From Labilibaculum antarcticum (GTDB lineage: Bacteria > Bacteroidota > Bacteroidia > Bacteroidales > Marinifilaceae): a stretch of 64,000 bases of DNA. Of the stretch, positions 8,742 through 18,400 are shown one piece after another. Position 1 is the stretch's first letter, and each line of letters begins with the position of its first letter. Position numbers and translations under genes: made by a program. Under the pieces are notes generated by a model that ran no database searches, was not told the DNA's origin, and saw nothing but the letters and a program-made list of their open reading frames with translations. The stretch lies in contig NZ_AP018042.1 in NCBI RefSeq assembly GCF_002356295.1, forward strand, positions 4,372,361 through 4,436,360. The letters run 5' to 3'.

Positions 8742-9911
8742 ATGATTCAATTACGAGTAAAAATTTTGGCTTTTAAAGAGGCTGATGCCAAATACCTTGA
8801 TCTGGGAAAGAAAAGACTTTCAAATATGCTTCCGGAATTTTCTGATCAATTTCAATTTGTGGATGATGACGCAAACATCTTATTCGTTTTGAGTGGTGGG
8901 AGCGAGTATGCTACAACTCAATTGGTTGAAAAGGGGAAGTTCTATATTATTCTGTCGAATGAATTGGATAATTCGAATGCGGCGGCATTGGAAATTAAAG
9001 CATGGATGAATCGCGAAGGGATAGGTTCTGTATTGCTTTCGAATCCCGAAGAGATGAAGGCGTATATGTCTCGTTACCTTGAAGTAGCTTCGGCTATTGA
9101 AGCTTTAAAGGGAAAGCAAGTTGGATTAATTGGCAATGTGTCCGATTGGCTGATTGCTTCAAGTGTTGAGAAGAACGTCTTGATGAGTAAGTTGGGTATC
9201 AATTTGAAACAAATTGATTGGAAAAGCCTATGCAGCTTTGAGGATGCTGAAACCAATGCTGACTTTCTGGGAGAATTTGAATATAATAATGAGGAAGAAA
9301 AAATTAACGCATCTAAAATTTATAACATCCTAAATGATTGTATCAAAAGGGAAAAATTGGATGCAATAACAGTAGAGTGTTTTCCATTGGTGCGTCAGAA
9401 ATCGGTAACAGCATGTTTGGCTTTGTCATTATTAAATGATCAGGAAGTGCCTGCTGGTTGTGAAGGCGATTTAGCCAGTATTGTGGGAATGATGTTTGCG
9501 AAAGAAATTTCAGGTTCAATTCCCTGGATGGCAAACGTGGCTAAAATATCAGAGGAAGCGACTCTGTTTGCTCATTGTACAATAGGCACCAAATTATTAT
9601 CTAATTACGAGGTGACTACTCATTTTGAAACAGGTTTGGGAACGGCAATTCAAGGCATGTATCGCTATAATGATATTACTGTTTTTCGTTTTAATGGAGA
9701 ATTAAACAAGGCTTTTATCACCAGAGGCGAGGTTTTGGATCGTCCGAGATACGCAACAGCATGTCGCACGCAAATTGAGGTTAAACTTCCTCTATCTGCA
9801 ATTACTAAATTAAAAGAAAATCCTTTGGGAAATCATCATCTGATTTTACAGGGTAATCAGCTCGAGAAGCTACAATTAGCATGTGGTTTATTGGGAATTG
9901 AATTGATATAA
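8742..9911 (+). CDS. L-fucose/L-arabinose isomerase-like protein
   Basis: A 389-residue cytoplasmic protein. The central segment (TVECFPLVRQKSVTACLALS, then VPAGCEGDLASIVGMM) resembles the fucose/arabinose isomerase superfamily, where acidic residues in this part bind the catalytic metal, and CEGD and the downstream His/Glu residues could serve here. The N-terminal third is a Rossmann-like domain (GKQVGLIGNVSDWL). It is shorter than true fucose isomerases at about 590 residues, so it belongs to the broad isomerase-like group and its substrate is unknown. A strong terminator follows, and the gene is divergent from the aminotransferase. Confidence 0.65.
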   Translation: MIQLRVKILAFKEADAKYLDLGKKRLSNMLPEFSDQFQFVDDDANILFVLSGGSEYATTQLVEKGKFYIILSNELDNSNAAALEIKAWMNREGIGSVLLSNPEEMKAYMSRYLEVASAIEALKGKQVGLIGNVSDWLIASSVEKNVLMSKLGINLKQIDWKSLCSFEDAETNADFLGEFEYNNEEEKINASKIYNILNDCIKREKLDAITVECFPLVRQKSVTACLALSLLNDQEVPAGCEGDLASIVGMMFAKEISGSIPWMANVAKISEEATLFAHCTIGTKLLSNYEVTTHFETGLGTAIQGMYRYNDITVFRFNGELNKAFITRGEVLDRPRYATACRTQIEVKLPLSAITKLKENPLGNHHLILQGNQLEKLQLACGLLGIELI

Positions 9912-9926
9912 ATGATTCAAAATAAG

Positions 9927-9958
9927 AAAAAGGAACACCGTCATGATGTTCCTTTTTT
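9927..9958 (+). terminator. Terminator after isomerase-like gene
   Basis: AAAAAGGAACA, a 9-nt loop, then TGTTCCTTTTTT: a stable stem with a T-run, 16 nt past the stop of the plus-strand gene. Confidence 0.85.
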
Positions 9959-10005
9959 CAATTAAAATTAGTCTGTTTTTATTTGAGAGCAGTAGTCTTT
10001 CCTTT

Positions 10006-10512
10006 TTAGGAATGATCCGTTATAAGATGATCCATTTTTTCTTTGACAGAAACTAATTCTGTTATGTCTTCCAGAATCATGATGATGTATTTTTCTTTTT
10101 GATAGGGAAATATGCGTGTCGAAAACTGTAAATGTTTGTCAACCTTTACGCCTTCGAAATTAAAAAAAGGCTTCGTGATTTTCTCATTAAAAATAGCCTT
10201 ATCACTTACGTAAGAGTTAAGTGCAGAGATTCGTAATTCGCATGTTCTGCACATACTGGTATCACCACATAGTTTTTGTTCATCTATTTGATACGCACAA
10301 CCGATTACTTCACCACATTTCCGATACATTAAATTTTCATTCTTTTTATTGGAAAATATGCTTAGTAATGGGTCGTTATAAGCCCGTAATTTAAGATCCT
10401 TATCCAAAAGCATAATGCACGAACTAATATTATTTAGTATCAAATTTAAAAAATCACTTGATTCGCTCAGTACACTAAACCGCTCATTTGTATGTGTGAT
10501 GTCTGTTTCCAT
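10006..10512 (-). CDS. Stand-alone PAS-domain protein with a five-cysteine cluster
   Basis: A 168-residue soluble protein made of one PAS domain (residues about 20-155) with no kinase or other output domain. Residues 64-94 carry Cys66, Cys72, Cys82, Cys88 and Cys91 in the pattern CGEVIGC-x9-C-x5-CRTCELR, a Cys-rich insertion known from PAS sensors of histidine kinases in other phyla. The cysteines could bind a metal, an Fe-S cluster or report redox state. No transmembrane segment is seen. It may act by partnering a separate kinase. Neighbours (isomerase-like protein, anion exporters) do not define its signal. Confidence 0.75.
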   Translation of the reverse strand: METDITHTNERFSVLSESSDFLNLILNNISSCIMLLDKDLKLRAYNDPLLSIFSNKKNENLMYRKCGEVIGCAYQIDEQKLCGDTSMCRTCELRISALNSYVSDKAIFNEKITKPFFNFEGVKVDKHLQFSTRIFPYQKEKYIIMILEDITELVSVKEKMDHLITDHS

Positions 10513-10961
10513 TGCTATTTTTTTATCATCAAAATCATTTGATTTATATCCGATTTGAATAGTTCTATCTAAGTTACGAAATTTTATGATAATTTCAAAA
10601 TATTAGAAGGCAATGTTGTGTGTTCTGATTTGATTCACATAAGTGTAGTTTTATGTTGTATCTGCAAAGAAATTTTCATCAATATTAATTAATGAGGCTT
10701 ACTGAAGTTTTTGAGTATTGTGCTTGTTGACTTGCCATTTCGCTTTCCTATTAATTGATTTCATCTGTTTTAGTAGTTCTACTCTTCAAAATGTCAAGTG
10801 ATTATCAATCCCTAAATACACCGGCATTATAAATTTTACCACTTGAATATGGAAATCTCAAAATTTTTAAGTTCGATAGACTCGTAGGTTGCGATAATTA
10901 TGGTGAAAAAACCTTTAGGACAGGATTGATGGAAAATTAAGATTTGTTTGCTGAAATCCAC
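10513..10961. other. 449-bp gap with no recognised feature
   Basis: AT-rich DNA between the PAS gene and the TauE gene. I saw no coding frame, clear promoter pair or terminator. A short CTGAAAT/ATTTCAG inverted repeat overlaps the TauE stop region (10951-10970) but lacks a T-run. Confidence 0.5.
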
Positions 10962-11681
10962 CTATTTCAGAAGTAAAAACAGACTGGAAAGCAAAGTAAT
11001 AAACACACTTATATTTTTAAATAAAAATGGTGAAATACAATGATTTAATCTTTTCCCAATAAATGAACCAAGATAAAGTATGGGAAGAAATAGAAATCCC
11101 ATTTTAAAAGTTGCCACAGTTAAGAGTCCTAGAACACCATAGCCCACGAGAGCTATAAATGCAGTCACTATACTAAACCACGAAAATATCTCTCTAAATT
11201 CTTCCTTATCTACATTTGCTGAATGCAGAAATAGAGCTAAAGGTGGTCCACTTATGGAAATACTTCCTGTTAAAAAACCAAGGAACATACCTGCTATTCG
11301 ATAAGACCAATCGGATAATTTAATTGTATATCGAATCCCTAAAAGGGATAAAATAGATAATAAAATAAAGAAAATACTCATAATGGTAATTAAGATATTT
11401 TCTGATATATACTTTAATGTTAAAACACCAACCAGTGTAAATATGGCTCCAAAGAAAATAAGTGATTGAAATTTCTTATTCACCAATTTTCTATCCTTCT
11501 TTTGTAATACGATAACCAGTGAAGCAAATAAATTACAAAGGATTAATACTGGAATTATTTCTTTAGGCGAATACCATATTAACAATGGAGGTAGCGCAAC
11601 TAATGCAAACCCGAAGCCAGTAATTCCTTTAATTAAACTTGCTACTGATACAATCAAAATAATCCAGAAATAAAGCATCAT
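10962..11681 (-). CDS. TauE/SafE-family anion exporter
   Basis: A polytopic membrane protein of about 239 residues with around eight hydrophobic segments. It shows the TauE/SafE hallmarks SLIKGITGFGFALVALP near the N-terminus and a second half-repeat with SISGPPLALFL. The family exports sulfite, sulfoacetate or other organosulfur anions. I chose ATG 11681 because it sits 2 nt after the upstream yeiH stop, while the longer frame would overlap yeiH by 52 nt. Together with YeiH it forms a two-exporter operon under a neighbouring LysR regulator, pointing to sulfite or sulfonate export. Confidence 0.85.
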   Translation of the reverse strand: MMLYFWIILIVSVASLIKGITGFGFALVALPPLLIWYSPKEIIPVLILCNLFASLVIVLQKKDRKLVNKKFQSLIFFGAIFTLVGVLTLKYISENILITIMSIFFILLSILSLLGIRYTIKLSDWSYRIAGMFLGFLTGSISISGPPLALFLHSANVDKEEFREIFSWFSIVTAFIALVGYGVLGLLTVATFKMGFLFLPILYLGSFIGKRLNHCISPFLFKNISVFITLLSSLFLLLK

Positions 11682-11683
11682 AG

Positions 11684-12622
11684 TTACACATTTGAAGTAA
11701 GTAAAAGAAACGAGCCAATACCAATCAGCAACCAAAGTAAAATACCCAGAGCAAAACTTTTAAAGCCTGCTTGTTTTGCTTCAGTAAGAGATAAGTTGGA
11801 ACCAATTAAAAATAGGGCAACAACCATACCTCTGCTTCCCAACCATTTAAAATGAGAAAAGGTTTCGTCCAAACTAGGACAGAAATAGCGGATCAGAATA
11901 CTGATAATAAAAAGACCAATAAACCATGGAAATTTTAGTTTTCCCATACTCTTATCCTTTTGAAAAAGAGCAACAACAATAGATAATGGAATAATCCACA
12001 AGGCTCTGATTAGTTTTACCGTTGTCGCTATTTCAAGAGCCTTAGCACCATAAGTTGCACCTGCTCCTACAACAGAACTCGTGTCGTGAATTGCAATGGC
12101 TGCCCAATATCCAAAGGTTTCTTGGCTCATGTTGAAATAATGTCCAATTGCAGGAAATATCAACAAAGCAATCGCATTCAATACAAAAATTACAATCAGA
12201 GAAAATGAGATTTGTGAATTTTTAGCACCTGCTACCGGTGCAATCGCAGCAATCGCACTTCCCCCACAAATAGCCGTGCCCGAGGCAATCAGAAGACTAA
12301 TTTTTGAATCGACCTTCAATAATTTTCCAAGCAATAAACCACTAGTCATCACTACACAAACAGATATCGCTGTATCGATAAAACCCGATTTGGAGGTACT
12401 TATTACTTGAGTTAAATTCATTCCAAAACCCATCAATACAATTGAGGCTTGTAAGGAAAAAGAAGTGTATTTTGAAAATGCCTCTTGCTTAAATCCCAGA
12501 AACGAAAGAACAATTCCCATTCCTAATGCAATAGCTGGCGAGATAAAAGGCATAAAACAAAGGCATAGCAAACAGTTGTAAACAATGCGAATCTGTTTTT
12601 GATTTAATTTCATGTTTGTCAT
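11684..12622 (-). CDS. yeiH: YeiH-family (UPF0324) putative sulfate/sulfite exporter
   Basis: A 312-residue inner-membrane protein with about ten hydrophobic segments. Family motifs present are ASIVLMGFGMNL, GTAICGGSAIAA and AAIAIHDTSSVVGAGATYG. YeiH proteins are predicted anion exporters commonly linked to a LysR regulator. Two ATG codons are possible, 12622 and 12613. The proposed promoter lies so close that the leader would be only about 7-16 nt, which slightly favours 12613. It sits directly downstream of its LysR gene and is translationally close to TauE. Confidence 0.85.
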   Translation of the reverse strand: MTNMKLNQKQIRIVYNCLLCLCFMPFISPAIALGMGIVLSFLGFKQEAFSKYTSFSLQASIVLMGFGMNLTQVISTSKSGFIDTAISVCVVMTSGLLLGKLLKVDSKISLLIASGTAICGGSAIAAIAPVAGAKNSQISFSLIVIFVLNAIALLIFPAIGHYFNMSQETFGYWAAIAIHDTSSVVGAGATYGAKALEIATTVKLIRALWIIPLSIVVALFQKDKSMGKLKFPWFIGLFIISILIRYFCPSLDETFSHFKWLGSRGMVVALFLIGSNLSLTEAKQAGFKSFALGILLWLLIGIGSFLLLTSNV

Positions 12623-12634
12623 ATTTATTTACGA

Positions 12635-12666
12635 CAAACATACGCTCAACCTATAGTCAAAGCAAA
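12635..12666 (-). promoter_or_regulatory. Bacteroidota-type promoter of yeiH
   Basis: On the minus strand, TTTG (12666-12663), an exact 20-nt spacer, then TATGTTTG (12642-12635), fitting TTTG-N20-TAnnTTTG. Confidence 0.65.
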
Positions 12667-12676
12667 TACTCAATTA

Positions 12677-12689
12677 TTATTAGTAATAA
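12677..12689. promoter_or_regulatory. Candidate LysR-type operator upstream of yeiH
   Basis: TTATTA-G-TAATAA is a perfect interrupted palindrome 10 nt upstream of the yeiH -33 element and right after the LysR stop codon. The position suits activation by the adjacent LysR protein. Confidence 0.5.
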
Positions 12690-13577
12690 CTAAAAGTTAT
12701 AATTGGAAAGAAATTCCATAAAGAGTTTCGTCGCTGAAACCTCATGTCCCTGCATAAGTGCAATTCTAAATTTTCGATTTAAACGCATCCCTTTTAAATC
12801 CAGTTTTGTAATTTCTTTTAGCCTCAATTCTTTTTCAATGGCCTTTTCTGAAACAAGTGCTATACCATCAAATTCGCATAAAAAATTCTTGATCGCTTCG
12901 GTACTTCCTAAATGAATGAATATATTAAGCTTGTCGATAAACACATTCTGCTTAGCTAATGATTTATATATTACTTCGAGAGTTCCAGATCCTTTTTCTC
13001 GAAGAACTATGGGTAAGGATTGAAGATCAGTGAGGGATAAAACCTTCTTTTTAGAATAAACGCTATTACTGCCAGTTACAACAACAATTTCATCGTCGAG
13101 AAAATCGATATACTTGATGTTCGATCTCGACGAATCGTTCTCTACCAAAGCCAAATCAATTTCATTATCGAGTAATTTTTGTTCCATCTCAAAAGAGTTC
13201 CCATTCAACAAATAAAGATCAATTTTAGGGTAACGTTTATGAAAAGCAGCTATAACTTTAGGAATAATGTATTGTGAGATTGTCGAGCTGGCACCAATCC
13301 GTAAAGAGCCATTAAATGCTTCGTTCAATCTGCCCAATTCGTATTCCAAGTCGCGGTACTGTTGTTTGATTTGTTTAAGGCTACGATATACTAATTTGCC
13401 CGACTTGGTTAGGTAAACCTTGTTTCCTTTTCGTTCGAAAAGGGCGGTGGCTAATTTACTTTCCAGCTCCTTAATGTGTTTGGTAACTGCAGGTTGACTA
13501 ATGAATAGTTCTTCGGCTGCTTTCGAGAAATTTAGGTTTTCTGCTACAGCAATAAATACTTCGTCCCGATAATCCAT
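12690..13577 (-). CDS. LysR-family regulator of the exporter operon
   Basis: A 295-residue LysR-type transcription factor. Residues 1-60 are the winged helix (NLNFSKAAEELFISQPAVTKHIKELE), and residues about 90-290 form the periplasmic-binding-protein-like effector domain (GSLRIGASSTISQYIIPKV, EKGSGTLEVI). The effector part resembles the CysB/YeiE group, which in enterobacteria senses sulfite and controls yeiH. It lies on the same strand just upstream of yeiH, where divergent arrangement is more common elsewhere, so it may activate yeiH from the palindrome in the short gap. Effector is inferred, not shown. Confidence 0.88.
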   Translation of the reverse strand: MDYRDEVFIAVAENLNFSKAAEELFISQPAVTKHIKELESKLATALFERKGNKVYLTKSGKLVYRSLKQIKQQYRDLEYELGRLNEAFNGSLRIGASSTISQYIIPKVIAAFHKRYPKIDLYLLNGNSFEMEQKLLDNEIDLALVENDSSRSNIKYIDFLDDEIVVVTGSNSVYSKKKVLSLTDLQSLPIVLREKGSGTLEVIYKSLAKQNVFIDKLNIFIHLGSTEAIKNFLCEFDGIALVSEKAIEKELRLKEITKLDLKGMRLNRKFRIALMQGHEVSATKLFMEFLSNYNF

Positions 13578-13580
13578 ATT

Positions 13581-14207
13581 TTATCCAATTAGTTTTGTTT
13601 TCAACCATTTCCAGGGAAATAACATTGATACATTTTGCTGGTAAATTTGATATTCCTCTCCGTATTCATGAACTAACTTTTTTTCTTCCAGATAGCAACC
13701 AACAATCAGATAAATGCTGAATATTACATTTACAATTAGTGCAGCGATATCTAGATTTCTGGACCAAATGAATAGAAAAGTTGCAGTATACCACGGATGA
13801 CGAATGATGCTGAGAATTCCTACAGTGCTTAAATTTCCATCATCAGACATTGTTTTATGATGTTCTGATTGTTGAATCTGGCGAAAGCCGAAAAAAGACA
13901 ATAGATCGTATGATTTCGAGCCTGCAAAAAACAGAAAAAAGCAAGTTAGTAAGATCAGTATATGGGCAATTTGAAAATATCCCGACCAGTCAAAAATAAG
14001 TTCACTTTTTAATGAATAAGAATACAAAATTAGTGGTGAGAATGTAATCAGTGAAAATAGATTGTATAGTATCCTGTATGTTCGGAAGTGTTTACCCATT
14101 TTGGGCTCTATGTAGCACAGGAAACGGTTTGAAATTAAACTGCTGTGAAAAAAGCACCAAAGCACTAAAAGCAGAGAGAGAAGAATATATTGTGTTGCGA
14201 TCATCAT
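13581..14207 (-). CDS. Membrane methyltransferase of the ICMT/PEMT/MddA-like family
   Basis: A 208-residue protein with about five hydrophobic segments. The C-terminal half has the ICMT-type SAM-binding signature: GILSIIRHPWYTAT, then LEEKKLVHEYGEEYQIYQQ and a terminal MLFPW. Relatives methylate isoprenylcysteine, phosphatidylethanolamine or methanethiol (MddA, yielding dimethyl sulfide). A thiol substrate would suit the sulfur-anion exporters next door, but that is inference. The stop is 3 nt from the LysR start, so these genes may be co-transcribed. Length matches MddA/NnrU-like proteins. Confidence 0.7.
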   Translation of the reverse strand: MMIATQYILLSLLLVLWCFFHSSLISNRFLCYIEPKMGKHFRTYRILYNLFSLITFSPLILYSYSLKSELIFDWSGYFQIAHILILLTCFFLFFAGSKSYDLLSFFGFRQIQQSEHHKTMSDDGNLSTVGILSIIRHPWYTATFLFIWSRNLDIAALIVNVIFSIYLIVGCYLEEKKLVHEYGEEYQIYQQNVSMLFPWKWLKTKLIG

Positions 14208-14289
14208 GTAAAAGTAAGAAATAGATTCTGTTTGAAAGAGAACTATTTCTTACTTTCTAATAGTATACATCGAAAAAAAGTCTTTTTAC

Positions 14290-15414
14290 CTATTCAAGGG
14301 AAATATTGTAAGCTCCTTCAGTGAGAACCTTAACCAGGTTTTGAGAACCTACAATTTCCGTAAAGCCTTTTGTTTCTGCACCAATAATTATTTTTTCCTT
14401 ACGTAAATAATAGTTCTGTGCATCACTTTTATCAATTACAAAAACATATCGGTCGGGGCCTGATTTAAGAATTGCATGGCTAGGAAGTGCCTCTGCATCT
14501 TTTTTATTTGTAATTATTTCTGCTTCGATGAATGAACCGTTGTATAATTTTCCTTTTGCCTCTTCTTCAATTTTAGCTAAGCAGAGAATGGTTTTAGTTT
14601 CCGGATCAATTCCTTTTCCAATTGCACTCAAATGTGCTGTATGTATTTTTTCAGAATCACTTAGGGTTTTAAAATGCAGAATCTGTCCTATTTTTAGCTT
14701 TTGAATGTCCTTTTCGAATACTGAAATTTGAACTTGGAGTTGATTGGTGTTCACAATTTCAATTAAGGACTTTTGTTGTTCGGCAAATTCACCAAGAATC
14801 AGATTGTAATTGGTGATATAGCCATCTATTGGGGCTGTTAATGAAAGAGAAGAATAAAAATCTCCTTCTTTTATTTTATTCGTGTTGAGGTGGAGAATCT
14901 TTAATTTCAACTCTAAACTCTCATATTTTGCCTTTGTTGCTTTGTAAGTGCTTTCAGAGGAAATAAGGTTTTTTTCTGCGCCAATTTTTTCATTATACAG
15001 AGCTTTGTTTCTTTCATAGTCAGCTTTACTATTAGATAGTTGTGCTGAAGTTTCTGCGAAATCCTGCTGAAGGCTAATCAAATCATTGGATTCAATTTGA
15101 CACAATATCTGACCTTTCTTCACATAATCTCCAGTTGTGAAATGAATACTCTTTACAATACCGGAAACAGGTGTGCTTATATTGGCAATTCCATTTGGAG
15201 GTGCTGAAATGGACCCGTTGCATAAGATTAAATCCTCAAAGCACTGTGTAGTCACCGCACCAATTTCCATTTTCTCTGAGATGAACTGCTGCTGGGAAAT
15301 CGGAATCAATTGTTCGCTCTCATCTATGATGGGATTAGCAGGAGGAGCTTTTGGTTTGCATGCAAAAACAAACATTGTAAATAGAATATAGGCGAGTAGG
15401 ATATAGCTTTTCAT
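14290..15414 (-). CDS. czcB: RND efflux periplasmic adaptor lipoprotein (CzcB/CusB type)
   Basis: A 374-residue adaptor with a lipoprotein signal (FVFAC, lipid-anchored Cys19). Order: barrel-sandwich half (ISTPVSGIVKSIHFTTGDYVKKGQIL, about 80-105), a coiled-coil hairpin (about 110-170), the second lipoyl half (LTAPIDGYIT), then beta-barrel and membrane-proximal domains. It bridges the inner-membrane pump to the outer-membrane channel for metal-ion export. The gene lies 11 nt after the czcA-czcC fusion, so they form one operon. No extra His-rich metal-binding tail is seen. Confidence 0.88.
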   Translation of the reverse strand: MKSYILLAYILFTMFVFACKPKAPPANPIIDESEQLIPISQQQFISEKMEIGAVTTQCFEDLILCNGSISAPPNGIANISTPVSGIVKSIHFTTGDYVKKGQILCQIESNDLISLQQDFAETSAQLSNSKADYERNKALYNEKIGAEKNLISSESTYKATKAKYESLELKLKILHLNTNKIKEGDFYSSLSLTAPIDGYITNYNLILGEFAEQQKSLIEIVNTNQLQVQISVFEKDIQKLKIGQILHFKTLSDSEKIHTAHLSAIGKGIDPETKTILCLAKIEEEAKGKLYNGSFIEAEIITNKKDAEALPSHAILKSGPDRYVFVIDKSDAQNYYLRKEKIIIGAETKGFTEIVGSQNLVKVLTEGAYNISLE

Positions 15415-15425
15415 GATATTTGTTT

Positions 15426-18400
15426 TTATTTATTTAGATAGTTGGCTTCAAGAGCAAGATTATTGTACTGAGCAAGATTATCGAGATAATTTAGGGTCAG
15501 ATTTAGTGCATTTTCGATGCTTACAACAAACTGGAAAAAGTCCAGTTCTCCCATTTGATACGATTTCTGAGCTATTCTTATGATTTCGTCACTCAAATTT
15601 CGACCTGAATCTTCATAGTTTTGGAGAGATTCTTCAAATTTAAGTAACTCTATTCGTAATTCTTCCTGTTTTGCTTTCCGGTTAATTAGAAAATCATTTC
15701 GCATGTTTTGATCGATGTCCAAAGCAATTTTGTTTGCTTTAATTCGTGCTTTTTGTTCTCCGAAAAATAATGGGACTGCTAATCCAATTTGAAAACCTTG
15801 GTAGGTTTGAGCGTTAGAATAGTTATTGCTTCCCCGGTAATAACCAAGTGATATATCGGGTAGAAGCTTGTTTTTCTCCAAACCAAGTAAGGCATATTGT
15901 TGTTCGCATTGCAGTTTCATGATTTGTAAATCGGAACTGGATTCAACAAGATTGTTCTCAACAGGAATCCTTTTCAACTCCAGCATTGGAACTGTAAATG
16001 CACTATCATTTTGTAAAATTGCATTCAATTTTTGATTGGCAATATCCAGATTGTGTTTCAGTTGTTGGATGTCCATTGTCACTTGTTGTTGTTTGGCTTT
16101 GGCATTTAAAAGATCTATTTGGCTGATATCTCCTTTTTCAAATCTTAGCTCAGCACTTTTTCTGAAATTGGCATACAAAGAGTCTATTTTGAAAAATATT
16201 GTCTGTTTGTTTTGCAGATATAGTATTTGATTATATGCTTGAGATACATCTTTGGAAACCATTTGTTTCTGTCGATAATAGTTGGTTTCTGCAATGGATA
16301 CATTTCTTTTATTCACTTTCGATTGTGAAGTATAAACACTAGGGAAACTGAAGTTTTGTTCAATACCAAAAATTTTGAGCGGATGACCATTTTCCGCAAT
16401 GTTATTTTGATCATAACCATAGTAGAACAATGTTTTGTCTACAGAGAAAGCACTTGCTTTTAAAGCTTCACTTTGTTTTACTGTAAGTTCGAAAGCTTGA
16501 AGTTGCTTATTATTATCCATAGCAATTTCAATTGCATTTTCAAGACTCAATTCCTTCGTTTGTGCTGTTGCTGTAAGCGATAAAAAGGCAATTAGGATGC
16601 CGGTAATTGCAGATTTCGATCGGATGAACCGAAGGGGTCTGAATTTGATTCCAATTACATTGTAGAAAATTTCAAAAAGTAAGGGCAAGGCAATCATCGT
16701 AAGCATGGTAGAGGTGATGAGGCCACCAATAACCACAGTTGCCAGAGGGCGTTGTACTTCTGCGCCAGCACCAGTTGAAATAGCCATTGGTAAGAATCCC
16801 ATTGCTGCAGCTGCTGCTGTTAGCATTACCGGGCGAAGCCGATCTTTTGTGCCGGTAAGTATCAATTCCCGCATGCTGGTCATTCCTTTTTCCTGCAAAT
16901 CTTTTAGATGTTCAATCAATACAATTCCATTTAAAACAGCAATACCAAAAAGGGCAATAAAGCCTATTCCTGCGGATACACTAAAAGGCATTCCTCTGAT
17001 CCATAAAAAAAGAACTCCACCAACGGTCGATAAGGGAACTGCCGTAAAGATCATGACTGCATCTTTAAACGATCCAAATGCAAAGTGCAGGAAGATAAAG
17101 ATTAGAAGTAAGGCAAGCGGAACAGCAAAAAGTAAACGCTTACTCGCATTTTTTAGATTTTCAAACTGACCGCCATAAACAATGTAATTCCCTGGCTCTA
17201 ATTTAATTATACCATCAATTTTACTTTGTATGTCTTCAACGACTGATTGAAGATCACGATTTCTAACATTCACGCTAACCGACATCATACGATGTGTATT
17301 TTCGCGGGAAATTTTTGCAGGACCTTCCGAGAAAGAAATGTCAGCCAATTCATTCATCGGAATTTGATTTCCATTTGGCAGAGGAATCATTAATTGTTGA
17401 ATGTTTTCGATGTCCATCCGACTTTCTTTCTGAAGTCGAACGACCAAATCAAATCGTTTTTCACCTTCGAAAACACTGCCACTTGATTCTCCGCCAAAAG
17501 CCATAGCCAAATAGGAGTTCAGTGTTTGCATATCCAATCCGTAATGAGCAATTTTATTGCGCTTGTAGATTACACTCATTTGTGGCAATCCTTCTGTTTT
17601 TTCGATAACAATATCAGCGGCACCCGGCACATCTTCAATTAATTTCTTTATTTCATTAGCTTTTTCATTTAAATACGTCAAATCTTCACCAAATATTTTG
17701 ATGGCAATATCAGCGCGAACACCCGTAATTAACTCGTTAAAACGCATTTCTATTGGTTGGGTAAACTCATAGTCAATACCGGGGATTATCGATAGAGCTT
17801 CTTTAAACAGATCAGCAAGTTCTTCCTTGCTTTTTGCGGACGTCCATTCGTGTCGGGGATTTAATTTAATGATCATATCTATTTCTTCCATCGACATAGG
17901 ATCTGTCGGAACTTCGGCTGCTCCAATACGGCAAACAATTTGATCTACTTCGGGAAAGCGATCGATTAGAATATTTTCCATTTGAGTGCACATTTCAACC
18001 GTTTTGGATAGAGAAGTACCGGTTTTTAGAACAGGTTGAATCACAAAATCACCTTCATCCAGTGTAGGAACAAATTCACCGCCCATTTTCGAGAACAAAA
18101 CACCTGTAAAAATAAGTGCTGCCAGCGAGGCTCCTAAAACGAATTTCTTGTGACCGCAAGACCATTTCATAACTGGAGTATACGATCGATAGGTTAAATT
18201 CATGATTTTATCTGCAAGATTCCATTTGCCTTTCTTTTCAGGTTTCAAGAAGAGGGAAGAGGCAACAGGAAGCCATGTGAAACCTAATATCATAGCACCA
18301 ATTATCGCAAAACTAAACGAGAGTGCCATGGGTCTAAACATTTTGCCTTCCACTCCTTGCAGAGATAGGATCGGGATAAAGACAATAAGAATAATTATTT

